Source of the DNA: Tribonema minus
Taxonomy: Eukaryota; Sar; Xanthophyceae; Tribonematales; Tribonemataceae
DNA length: 64,000 bases
Assembly: GCA_017506865.1 (NCBI GenBank)
Contig: JAFCMP010000112.1
Coordinates: 1,860,001-1,924,000, forward strand
Direction of reading: 5' to 3'
The position numbers and the translations under genes are program-made. Each line of letters begins with the position of its first letter. Within the stretch, counting starts at the first letter, position 1. The notes beneath the pieces were generated by a model that searched no databases, was not told where the DNA came from, and saw nothing but the letters and a program-made list of their open reading frames with translations. Shown piece after piece: positions 48,925 to 60,158 of this stretch.

Positions 48925-49476
48925 CGCACTCAGATCTCGAGAATGAGGCTAGTGCACTACAGGAAGCTCATGTCAACACAGCGAGCCTGGCCAAAAGTGG
49001 TTTCTTCTAAGCGGGGGTGTGAGTATGTAGTAGGAATTCGACCTCGATCAGTGCCTGCCACCTCTGAGCCAGAAACACTCGTGCCTCAAGCTGCGCTCCG
49101 CAGTTTCTGGTTTGCTTCCTTTGCTCTGGTGGTCAGTCCGTGGTCGTCCGTGTGATTGGCGGCAGAGGTGTGTCTGAGAATTTTCTTTTTCATGGATTGA
49201 TTTTTTGAGCATCATCGTCAAGCAGAGTCGTGTGACATCGTGCGGAGGTGTCGATGTAGTACGCATGCATCACCGTCCAGCAGAAATTCAATCAGAATCG
49301 CATCAGCAGACGTAGGACGACACCGTGATGAAGGGCGTGTGCTGTTGTAATGCTGCCTCAGCAACCACCTCAGAGCGCTGATGACTCATTCCTCCCAAAC
49401 CAGTAAATTGCTATAGTGGGATGTCTTTGATGTGCTTAGCGCCTCCATATCATATGAATAGCCTCTGATTAGCTCT
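48925..49476. other. 5' flank of zinc transporter / 3' flank of ankyrin gene
   Basis: The stretch should contain the promoter and 5'UTR of the transporter and the 3'UTR of the ankyrin gene. No coding signal, obvious TATA box or repeat was recognised. Confidence 0.35.
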
Positions 49477-52126
49477 CTATGCAGCCCTGTCCTGCCCATG
49501 GAAGCGTGCCTGTCCCCACTGCTCAAAGACGGCTGCATCGCCCTGGCGGACGTCCGTGTACTCTGCGAGCGTCGCTTGCAGCTGCTCCATCTGGCGGCAG
49601 TGACAATGCGGTGCAGCGCGCAGTATCAGCCATCGCGCTCGCGGCGCAAGGCCAGGCAGTGCGGTATCTGAGTGTCCCGGACAATGAGCTGCATGTTTGT
49701 GTGAACTCGCATGTGGCCCATATTGCCCGAACAGTGAGCCAGCGCGTCACCATTGACAACAAGGCCAGTCAGTTCATAGGCTCTTGATGCCTGAAGTTGA
49801 GCCGCCACACTGCCACCACCACCATGCCCACCACCATGACCAGCCACCACCGTGACCAGCGCGGTCATGTACCCTAAGGTTTGCAAGACTACACGATGAT
49901 GACTTGCATCTATGGGGGCCTCCATCTCTGCTTCAAGCCTGGAGCACCTGCCTCTGATCCATGGAGCATGAAGACTTGCTTCATTGTAATCTTCTGCAAA
50001 AGCAATTGTTGCATGTGCCACTACACTACCGCCAGGACGTTGCCGCGCTTGAACAAGTTTTGACAAGGCACATCAGGTCTCATACATCACTGGCAGAGCA
50101 TTTGCCAGAAGGCGCTCCACTGCAAGTGCTCAAGCACGTTACAGAAAGGCAAAGCTAGCCCTCTAAGGTAGCAGATCTTAGACTAGCAGTCTACAGTATG
50201 TACAAAAGTCGCAGCCAATACTATTGTTGGGCGTAATGGCGGGTGCAGTTCACGCAAGCACAACAACTCCCCATCTGGCCGCCTGGTCCCCACCTTGTGC
50301 ATCATGACAATCATCTCCCTCTCCTTGCTGAACACCGTGTTCTGCAGCTCTCCTATGGTGGCATCCTTCTCCTTGATGACCTGCTTGCAGCGCTCCACCT
50401 GCCGCCGAATGTTGAACGATGTTCGTTGAGCCAGCGCACGGGGGGTGACAGTGCAGATGTGCGTAATCTTTGAAAGCTCACACGCGCATGCATTTCGCAT
50501 AGCCTTGCAGGCATGGCAAACCTTACTGCATGCTGAAATGCAGACATCCGGCTTCAGCTCTAGACATGCGCACATGGTGACCATACACGCACTATCTGAC
50601 CTACATGTAGGTCCAGGCCCATTTGGGGCCCCTCTGCACCACTCGGTGATTGAGGTCACCAGCTCAGCACCAGCCTCGCTCGCGCGCACAGCAAGGGCAC
50701 TGCTACCACGTCTGCTCGCAGCGTATGACCTCACTCGTCCGCAGCACAACGCTCACCTCGGCCTTCAACGCCCTGTTCTCCTCCTCCTTAGTGTCATTAG
50801 AGATGGTGAGTAGCTTGATGGCGTTGCACTGGCGCTTTATCTCCTCCGCGTCGGCGCTGACGCTGGGCGGTGCTGACGTCACGGCAGCAGGTGTCGCGGT
50901 TGCGCGCGCAGCGCTGGCCGCAGCAGCGGTAGCCGTGCCTGCACGAGTGCACGCCAGCGTGGCAGTGCAGCGTGTGAGAAAGGCCCAGATACATATGCAC
51001 CTGCTAACCACATGCAGACGTTGCATGTGCCACATGCCGTCCCGGCCTCCCTGTCCGTTTCTAGCGCTTGGCAGGTATTGTGGATGATCAGTCTTGGCAA
51101 TTCACTGGATGTGTACAACACGATGGCTGCCAACACCGCCTCTTGGAAGTCTGCCACTTGGTCGATCAACGGCAGTCGGTGAACGTCATCTAACAGTTGC
51201 ACATCACTGATGTGCGCCAACAGTATCTGGCCTGGTCAACAGCCATAGAAAGCATGCACCACTCTGCACCTGCGGCGGCTGGTGCTGGAGGCGGCGTAGC
51301 CACCATTGTGAGCATGCTGCTCCTCCCAAATTCGGTGGCCACCTGGAACGCATCCTGCCCTTTGATGTTGCGCACCGTCACATCGAGCCGGTCCAGTGTC
51401 AGCAGCCAGTCCACCAGCGGCTTGTTGTTAGCCTGCTCAAGGGAGACGTGCGCAGCGGGAACACCATGCAGGCGGTTGTGTGCTGCATGCGCGCTGTCTG
51501 ATGCAATACGTTTCTAGCACAGCGCCAGGTAGCGCGGACTTCATCAAATGCACTGCGGTACCTCAGGCGGCCATGGAGCTCATCATCAGCAGACGTTCTG
51601 CATCCAGCAATGAGCTTGCACCAGCATTAAAAACAAACGAAGCCTTACAGCAGGCATACGGCAGCAGTATTCAGCGGTCTCGCGCTATCGACAGCGATCA
51701 GCCCCCATACCTTGATGGCGATCATGAGCAAAGTTTCGTTCTTATTGGCGTCCACGCTGTCTGGTGCGTGCCATATGAGGTCGCCGTAGTACCACCTGAG
51801 AGAACAAGCAAGCAGCGATGGGTGCGGTAGAATATGTTCAGTGAACAGCGGCGGCTCTCTCTGCAGGCTCCCAGCGTCAAGCGCGTCTGCTGTCGGATTG
51901 CGTCCCAGATACAGTAGCCCCGTGGCTTATTCAATCACTGAATAGTATAATGTGTCTCTCATCGTCATCACGAGCGTGCGGACTACCTTCCTCCTGCTCC
52001 TCTGGTAGCCTTCTTGCCCTCATATTGGAAGTTGACATTTGCCCCTGCCTCGTACGCTGCCTTGCAAGCGCTTAGGTCCCCCTCCCTGGCCCCAAAGAAG
52101 AGATCGAATACTTTCCTGTCAGTCAT
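49477..52126 (-). CDS. ankyrin-repeat and coiled-coil protein
   Basis: Exons 52126-51987, 51795-51711, 51614-51562, 51493-51270, 50938-50757, 50398-50294, 49993-49952 and 49590-49477 join in phase into about 314 residues, starting MTDRKVFDLF and ending at TAG 49477. The N-terminal half shows ankyrin-type helices and loops: GAREGDLSACKAAYEAGANV, NETLLMIAIK, PLVDWLLTLDRLDV, GQDAFQVATEFGRSSM. An Ala/Pro linker follows, then helical coiled-coil segments (DAEEIKRQCNAIKLL, VERCKQVIKEKDATIGELQN, MEQLQATLAEYTDV). Such proteins are usually adaptors; no specific partner is suggested. The exon 49993-49952 would need a GC donor (GAG then gcaggt) and is the weakest. It is divergent from the gene at 52473, 346 bp apart. 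Confidence 0.65.
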
Positions 52127-52472
52127 CTCACGCGCTATGCCTGTAGCTACAAAGATCACTTAACAGAGCCTCCTGCCAGAGCCTCGCAGGCGAGGCTCGG
52201 CTCAATTCATTACAGTTACATCTGACCAACTTGTGTTCAGCACTGTTCTGACCTGAAGGTTTCCCGGCTCTCACGTAACATCTGCCGTACAACGCGAGAC
52301 TAATGCCTCTGTAGCGCAGTGGCGGTACTTTCACGTCCCATCAGCGTTGTTACGCGGCCAGCCAAAGTCTGGGAGACGCGGCGGAGACGCCTGCCTTCAA
52401 GTTAGTGTTCCTACACTTGCTGGGGAAGCAGTAGGACACGGTGGGGATACCGCAGTTGCGGAGAGAGCACTC
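52127..52472. promoter_or_regulatory. short divergent promoter region
   Basis: 346 bp separate the ATG of the ankyrin gene (-) from the first ATG of the next gene (+ 52473). Both 5'UTRs and a shared or bidirectional promoter must fit here. I see no clear TATA box. A tRNA A-box-like tagcgcagtgg at about 52313 has no matching B box. Confidence 0.5.
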
Positions 52473-55400
52473 ATGAGCATATCGGAGAATCCAGGCCATC
52501 CTTCCTCTGTAGTGTGCAGTGCCATCTGGGACGACGACGACGAGCCAGCGTGGATACAGGTGTGTACGCACTTGCACGCCTTGGCGTCGAGTGCTGTCAA
52601 GTTCAGGGTGTTTAGTTTAACGGATCTGCTTCGTTTCCATTCAATGTGTCGCTTGCAGGTAGTTTCCTCACAAGAGCCCCTGAACTCCGATCGCAACATC
52701 CGAATGCGGAGCATCAGCTGCGGCAGCAGCGGCAGCGGCAGCAGCGACAGCAGCAGCAGCAACTGCAGCACAATCAGTCCCTCCAATGCCTTCAATGTGC
52801 CAGATTCCTCTGACGGCGCTCCCACAGCTGCCGCATCTGTGCTGGAAGAGCAGCCGGCGCCGCGAGAAGCAGCTATGAATGCTACTTCTGCCGCAGGCAA
52901 GCCTGCACTGGTCAAGATTTTTAAAAGCGGCACTGGCGGCAGCCAGCGGTTGCTGCAGTTAGCTGGACAAGCGCCGACGTCCACAGCGTCAGATGCTCAT
53001 GAGGACGCTGGCCAGCAGGAAGCAATCGGCATGGGCGATGCCGCACCAGACAACAGCGCCGACAGCCCCAGCACCAGCAGTAAGCCTGAAATCCGCCAGA
53101 CGGCAGCGGAAGGCGCAGCGCCGACCTTGGAGACTGACGCCAGCCCGACTGACGCTGCTGCTGCTGAAGCAGCACAGGCGCCACGCGCCAAACCCACAGA
53201 CACCATCAGCGGCAGCGAGCCACATGCCAAGCAGCCCCCGCCGCGAGAGGTGGCGGGCGCCGTTCCGTCACGCGCAGCGCGTGCCGGCGGCAGCGCCGCA
53301 GCCGCGGCGCCCGCGCAGAGCGCTGCAGGCGGCGGCGGCGGCGGCGGCGGCGGCGGCAGGCGCTGGGCGCGTATCGTCGGCGCAGCGGCGCTCGCGGCCA
53401 CGTTGCACGTGCTGCTGTTCGCGCCGGAGCTGCGGGCGCTGGGCTGGCTGCCGCTGCCGCTGCCGCGCTGGTCGCGGGGGCACGCGGCGCCGGTGGCAGC
53501 GCTCCCCTGCAGCGCTCCGCAGCTCAACGATGCGTGCTGCATTGCGCAGGTTCGGCGCATTTCGGCTATGTGCGTTCGTGGCGCCGACACATGCTTCGTT
53601 GGGTTGCTGCGCCATGAGCACCGTGCAATTGTGAAAGGTGGCAGACTTGCACTTGATGGCAGGGAGGGTACTGTTAACTTCAACGTACTTGGTTTACCTC
53701 TCGCTGCCAGGCTGACTGCTTTTGACGCTGCCACCAGTCGTTTTGGCAAGCATACTCAGTGCGCTCAAGTCCGCAGTCACTGGGACAGGCTGTGCTGCTG
53801 GCGGCAACTACAGGGTTTGCTGCTGCTGTTGCTGCGGCGACATCGCTTCAGCATTCGGCACAGAAAGTCACACGTTTTTGGCATTTCCTTAAGCCTGTTT
53901 GCACAGAAGCGCAACATCGCACGCTGCTCGCTCTTCGTTGGGACAGTCGCAATGGCGTTCACCAATCGGCACGTCTGCCCAGGTTTATAGCTAAAATCAG
54001 GGTTTGGCGGCGGTGCCTCCGCTGCTCTGTGTACTTCTGCGCAGCACCCTGTGCGGCTCGCACTGACCGTTCAGTGTTGTCATGACGTCGCCGCAGGCGC
54101 CCAGTGATGGTGAAGGCCGTGCCGCCGCAGCGGAACGCGCAGGAGCGCATTCCAGCGGAACAGTCGTAGACCCGTGGCGCGCGCCTGAGGACGTCGAATC
54201 GAGCGTCTCAAGCTCGGGGGGCGCTGAGAGGCGTGACCTGGACGTGTTTGAGGCAGCGCTCCACCAGGTGATGCTCGCGCTGCAATTCAGGCACCAGTTG
54301 CTGATGGGAGCATCGCCACTGCCGATTGGCGTGCAGCGTTGTTCGGCGAGACGCTGGGTTTGAGGCAGGGCTCTTGTGTAACGTCTGAGTTGAAGAGCAC
54401 GCAGCGACCGCTAAAGCCGTAGGCCCTCTCAGACGAGGGGGCTGAATTCGTCGGACAGTGCGTGGCCATGGGACGTGGGCGTGCGTGCACACACAGGCTC
54501 ACCGTGGCGTGAGCCCGCGCATCAGGTCGGGACGCACCACCGTGCAGCGGCGGATGCAGCAGGCGCAGCAAGCCCCAGGGGCTGCGGCGCGTGAGCCCGC
54601 AGCTGCGACGGCCGCAGCGAGGCGCTCGCAGACAGCGACGCGCCGACACTCACAACAGCAAGTGTACACGTGAAGTCATGTTTACAGTCAGGTGGCAGCT
54701 GGCTCGCCAGCGCTCAGTCGCGATCAGTGGTGCGCCTCAAGCGCGCTGCGCCAATCACAGGGCGCACGAGCGAGCGCGGGACGCACGTGCGGCTTTTCGT
54801 AGGGGCATGCATCCCCCTGACCACTGTGCTCCACAGCGTCCATCCACTGCCTTGTGACTCTAGTGCTCTGTGCAAGGGGGAGGGGGGGGGGGGCTCTGGG
54901 GCTCTTCGTGGGGGGGGAGGGGGGGGGTTGGTGGGGCGCTGCGCACGCCGCTGCGACAAGCAACGCGCCGGCCGACGCTGGTTCGTGAGCATACATGTAT
55001 AGTAGCGCGTTCCGTTCAATCCGAGGGCGCTTGCCCTTGGAGCGCGGCAGGAGCTGCTCGGCCAGCGGCGGCGGCGCTGCGCGACGTCCGACATTCTTCT
55101 AAAGCGAGTGGATGCTGCAATTACATGCGGGCGGCAGTAGTAGTTGCGCTGATGACCAGTAGACGGAGTATGTTACCCCACCTGTAGCAGCACACGGCTA
55201 GCGTTGGGTTGAGGCGGCATCTTCTGTTGCGTCGAGCAACGGCTACCATGACTCTTCATGCACCTCAAAGTTGCGGTGCCCAGTACAGCACCAGCCTGGT
55301 GGACGCCCGTCGCCACAGAACACACACACATGTACACACACACACATACACCAACGCAGCTGCGTCAACGCGAAGAGAGCGTCGCAATCACCCAACCGTG

Positions 55401-57119
55401 CACGTGCATGCTCGATCGCTGACCTTCCTTCTGCCGCCTGCATCCCCCCCCCCCCCCCCCCCCCCCTCCGCGTGCGTGCACAGCTGGGTCAGGAGGTGCA
55501 CACGCTCAAGCGCCACGCTCACACCAACGCCGCGCTGCCGCGTGCGCTGTACCAGATTGAGGTGCGCATTCGCCGCCTGTCGCGCTGCACCCGGGGCCAG
55601 AGTCGATCGCAGTACTTTTGCAAGGGCCCAAGATGCAAATCGCGATGGCAGCGTATATTCTGCATGCACTCAGGGGACAGCACTGCGCTGCAACAATGCG
55701 GTCTTCTGCATGTGGCACATTGCCTTCACCACTTTAAACACACTGCCCCAAAGTATCACATACACTGTGGACTATGGGATGTCACATGTGCCCTCGCTGG
55801 CTGATGATCACACACCTGCGCACGCCTACGTTCACAGTTCGTCTTTGCTGGCTTAGCGGCCGATGCGTGTCAGTTGCGCCTGCGGGCTTCAGGGACGCCA
55901 CAGCAGACGCCGCACAGACTGAGCGCTGCCATGTTCTCTTGGCGTGTAACTGCAGGTTCGAGTAACCGCCATGGAGGCGGCGCTGCGCACTGCCGCTGCG
56001 GAGCGGGAGCAGGTATGAGAGTATCGAATGGCACCAGTGATGCCGCAACTCATGATTACTCTTGTGACAACCCGAGAGTCAGTGCCCTGAGCGTATGGCA
56101 GCAGACCTCGAGAAACTGCATGCGTGTTCTTAATGATTGCGGGACGTGGCTTGACACAACCAGTTACAAGGAATATACTGCAACAGCGTTGCCCTTCTCT
56201 CTGACTCTCTGGACGAGCTGCCACAGAACAGTTGTGAAGGCAGTAGATTCGTCGTGGTGTGTTCGGAGCCTCGTGCAATAAGCAGTCTGCCATTCCGTGT
56301 AACACACGGTGCATGCATGCATGCTCTGACTGATGAATTTCCACAACCTTATACATTTTGCAACCCATCACAGTCTACCTGTAGTACATGCATGGTTGAC
56401 TCTGTCTGCGGGCGTGCAACCGACAAGTTCAGCAGCTTCAAACAGAGCACCCTGCTGAGCGCTGACAGCATCGCGCCGCGCCTGTCGCCGCGCGCGCCCG
56501 TACGCAGCTGGCACAGCTGCTCGCTGGCCTGGAAGAGCGCGTCCAAGCCCTCGATAAGGTGAGCGCAGTCATCGCGTCATGCATGGTACCGTATTATTGG
56601 GCGTTGCGTCATCCGTACACTGGAGTGCTGCCGCGGCCCTGCCGCCGTGGAATGGTCACTTGTGTCCCACGCGCAGTTAGCGAGCGATGTATCTCTACCA
56701 GCAATGTATTTCTACGCGCACCCTGCCCCTCCCCCCGCGGCAGCTCTCACAATGCTCAAGATGGAGCAGTTGAGCGCTGCCATTACCCATGTCTTTCCAT
56801 GAGACCGCTTGCACTGCCTCCGAGCAAAGCCGAGTGTATGCCAACACATCGGTCAGTCAAACTCTCAGTGCACATGCAACTGAGCCCTGCCAGCCTGTGT
56901 CTCGATGTTTGGCGCCCCACGCCGCAGGCTGCGATGCCCTCACTCGCTTGCGGTCACGCAACCTCTGACGTGTGTTGCCACGCGCGCACCCGCCGCTCGT
57001 GCGCCGCACCGCAGCAGTCGCGGCGCGGCCCCGGCCTGGTGGGCCGCCTCGCGGGCGACCTGCAGTCGTGGCGCGAAGACACGCGCAACGGCTTTGCGAC
57101 CGCCATGAGCCTCTTCTGA
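52473..57119 (+). CDS. unrecognised single-TM protein with C-terminal coiled coil
   Basis: Exons 52473-52559, 52659-53549, 54097-54267, 54548-54661, 55484-55561, 55956-56012, 56469-56558 and 57015-57119 join in phase into 530 residues. The N-terminus is acidic (IWDDDDEPAWIQ), then comes a long Ser/Ala/Glu-rich disordered part with a Gly run, one probable TM helix (IVGAAALAATLHVLLFAPEL), and a C-terminal half of helical pieces (LDVFEAALHQ, RRMQQAQQAPGAAAREP, EVHTLKRHAHTNAALPRALY, LAQLLAGLEERVQALDK) ending WREDTRNGFATAMSLF. The plan of a disordered N-terminus, one TM and a coiled coil suggests a membrane-anchored tether, but I recognise no family and infer no function. The middle exons (54097, 54548) rest on phase alone. 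TGTAA at 57717-57721 is a possible poly(A) signal. Confidence 0.55.
55320..55353 (+). repeat. (CA)n microsatellite
   Basis: acacacacatgtacacacac-type dinucleotide run in the intron before exon 55484. A longer C run follows at 55443-55466, directly before that exon's acceptor. Confidence 0.8.
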
Positions 57120-57670
57120 CCCGCGCCGCTGCCGCCGCCGCCGCCGCTGCTGCGGCGGCGGTAGCAGCGGCGGCAGCAGCTGCGGCGGCAGGAGCAGCGA
57201 CAGCGGCAGCAGCGGCGGGGGCGGCGGCCGCCGGCAGCAGCCGCGGCACTGCAGCAGCAGCTGCGTCATTCTGCAGCGCGGCTGTGGGCACACTGATGCA
57301 GTCAGTGCGGGCGCATTCCGACACGCGACCGCTGGCGCCACGCAGTGCCCTGCATTGCGCTGAAGCGGCGAGGTCGGTGGCGCGGGTCACAGACGCGCTG
57401 CCGGCGCTGCCGCAGCGAGTGCGGTGACAGTGCTTCCGCTCGCGGTCTGGTATTGCGGGCTGTCAGCAGCGCTGGCTGCATTGAATGGCGCACCTGCCGC
57501 ATCGTTGATTGCGCTGCGCACGGCAGGGAATGCGCAGCGGCGCAGCATCGGAGAGCATGAGGCTGCTCGTATTGTGCAAAAGTGCTTGATTGTACACACT
57601 AGCCGAGAGTACATAGACGCGTAGCAATAAGCGCCGCTGCTGCTGCCACCGATGCTGCCACAGCCGCCGC

Positions 57671-57701
<31 letters not shown>

Positions 57702-60158
57702 GGTTCAAGCGGGTGGTGTAAATACTTCTGTTGTTTATAGGCGCCAACGTGGTCATCTCAGCAGCGCTGCGTACACAACTGTCGGTGCGCATTTGACAAC
57801 CCAGGTGCCACCGTCACAGGACACCTGCAGCCCCCTGTACATTATTAGTTGAAGCTGCCTCGGAATGAATGCACACAAAAGGTGCTGCACGCCTCATTTG
57901 CCCCCAACACGCTGAAGTGCGGACCTGTTGTTTGCGGTCTGGGCTGGACTGATGCCCATGCACTTGTGGGCTTTCCATGTCAGCCTGATCCAGGGCCCCC
58001 CCTCATCTAGCACTAGTAGATGCTGGAGAAACTGTTTGAGGCATGTTTGCTTGGTGCGTGCCTCGCATGCCTGCCACACTGGAGCAAGTTCTCAAAGCAA
58101 ATACTTAACAGTAGAATGGGGTATCGCATCTCTATGATGGGTTCACTGCAACCTCTCCATGAGCTAGTCTCGCTGCGGTGCCTGCCGCGCAGCCGCACTG
58201 CGCACTGCAGGCCACACACGCTGAACACCATGTAGCAGTAGGGCTCTGTGGTGCGCAACGGCTTGACCTGCACAGCACAACACCTCAAGAACCTGCGGCT
58301 GCCGCTGTCATCAGTTCGACCAACGACAGCACATGCCGCATACAAAGCGCAAGACGCCCAGATGGTCAGACTTGAGCCCGCTGTGAGAGGAGTAGATTCC
58401 TACAAGCAGTCACAAAATGATTTGTGCTGGACCGCCGCGCATTTGGAGTGCGCGCACTGCTCAGCGCAGGGCATTGGAGGCGCCGGCGCACGCAGGTGTC
58501 ATGCGCACAGCAGCCGTTGCACGCGAACGGGCTGGAAAAGCCTTGCAGCAAACGCACCCGCACCATCGTGAAGGGTCATAGAGCGCGCGGAACATGTGCA
58601 CAGCACAGCAGCGCTCAGCAAGCCACAGTGCGCGCGCAAAGCGGCATACGGATCCACGACGAAGAAGCAAGCAACACAGACGCAACGCGCTGACACAATT
58701 GGGTGGGGACTTCTGTATTTGGCGCCGCGCGGAGCCCCTGTGACAACTATTGCTGAGATTTGGAAGGGGATTGGCGATCAGGACTCTTGGGTCCGTCTTG
58801 AGCGCCAAAGGCCCAGATGCACAGTGCTCAGGGCAGCAGGCGGTGCATGCAACCAAAATCACCGACTGGCTCACGGGTGCAAAAGGGGGAGGGGGGGGGG
58901 GGCAGTGAGGCCCCGCGTAGAAGCATGGCAAGGGTCCTCCGTGCCTGGGATGAAAACGGTCAATGACAGCCAGGGGGCCTCAACCCCTCCCCCCCCCCTC
59001 CCGCCCGCAGCCCGCCCACCAGTGGTGTACAGCCGCCTCTGTCCCCTACTTCTACTAGTGGTATGTATACAGCTACTTGAATGTGTCTCTTCTAGAAGCG
59101 TCTCGCCAATGACAAAACGGCAGCGGCCGCCGCGCCTGCGCGCGACGCGTCGCCAACGCTGGGGCGCGTGCGTGCGCAGCGCAGCACGGCGGCTGCGCCG
59201 GCGCTGAGTAATCCAGGCAAAAGGCTTGGGGAGGACGTCGCGTGGAGTAAAGTGTGGCACTGTGGCTCAAATGTGTAGTGTAACAGGGTGATACATTGCC
59301 CCGTGTGGAGGGTGAGGAGAGGTGTGGAAAGGGGGGGTGGGGGTCTGGTTGCGCCCCCCCCCCTAGGGGCGCGCACGCGGAAGCGGGACCGGCTCTTTCA
59401 CGCAGGCTGGCCCTTGAATCGGAACACACAAATGGCGCGACGCGCGCACGACCGTCGCCTCGCCTCCCTGCCATGGCGTCTTACGCGTGCAGCAGCGGCG
59501 CGGATGTGCGCAGCCCCTCTGCTGCGTAGGGCGGTCGTGCGCTGGGGCCCGTGAGGGGGGGGGGGAGGGGACATTGAAGCTCAGGGGTCCCCCGGGCTCC
59601 CTCGTAAATACTGTGGGAGTACGCGGGCTGCGCGCCGGTGGAACTGGCCACGAGGCAGCGGCTGCTGTGCCCGAGTTGAGGCGCTGAGCTCGTAGCACTG
59701 CCGCGTGACTCGGGGGACGGGCGCGGGGAGCGCCACCTCTTGTGCATTTGCTGTCATCGTGCGTCCTCTTCTGCATCTGCCGCCGCTGCTACTGCGGCGG
59801 CGAGCAGCGGCGGTGCTGCTGCGGCGAGCAGCGGCGGCGCGTGCGGCTGCGAGCGCGGCAGTGCGCGGTTACACAGCGTCTGCGCCGCAGGCCGCGACGA
59901 CGTCCTCGGCAGGCGCGCCTGACGCAGCTGCTATGCCGCTGGGTCAACGTCAGCGGCAGCGCACGCGCTCATGGCAGCAGCGGCGGCAGCGCGAGTGGGC
60001 GCCCGCCACGACTGGGCGCGTAGGGGGGCCCCTGCGCCTTTGCGGCAGCACAGCGGCGGCGGCGGCGCTGAATCTGCGCGCACGGCCGCAGCGTCTCTCG
60101 TGTCGTCCACGCACTCTGTACCGCGCGCCGCAGCGGCGGCGGCGGCGGCGCCGCAGCG
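57120..60158. other. convergent intergenic region; only weak coding candidates
   Basis: The first 600 bases are probably 3'UTR (CGC/GCC repeats, TGTAA at 57717-57721). The last 290 bases are 3'UTR of the sulfotransferase (TGTAA on - at 59873-59869). Between them are two weak candidates. On -, a 110-codon frame at 58345-58013 has an exon-like start after cag (VKPLRTTEPYCYMVFSVCGL). On +, 59097-59279 is a possible terminal exon (KRLANDKTAAAAPARDA...). Neither connects to other exons. Confidence 0.3.

Noticed and set aside
52305..52375. tRNA-like start (tagcgcagtggcggta)
   Set aside because: No B box, anticodon stem or matching acceptor stem could be folded.
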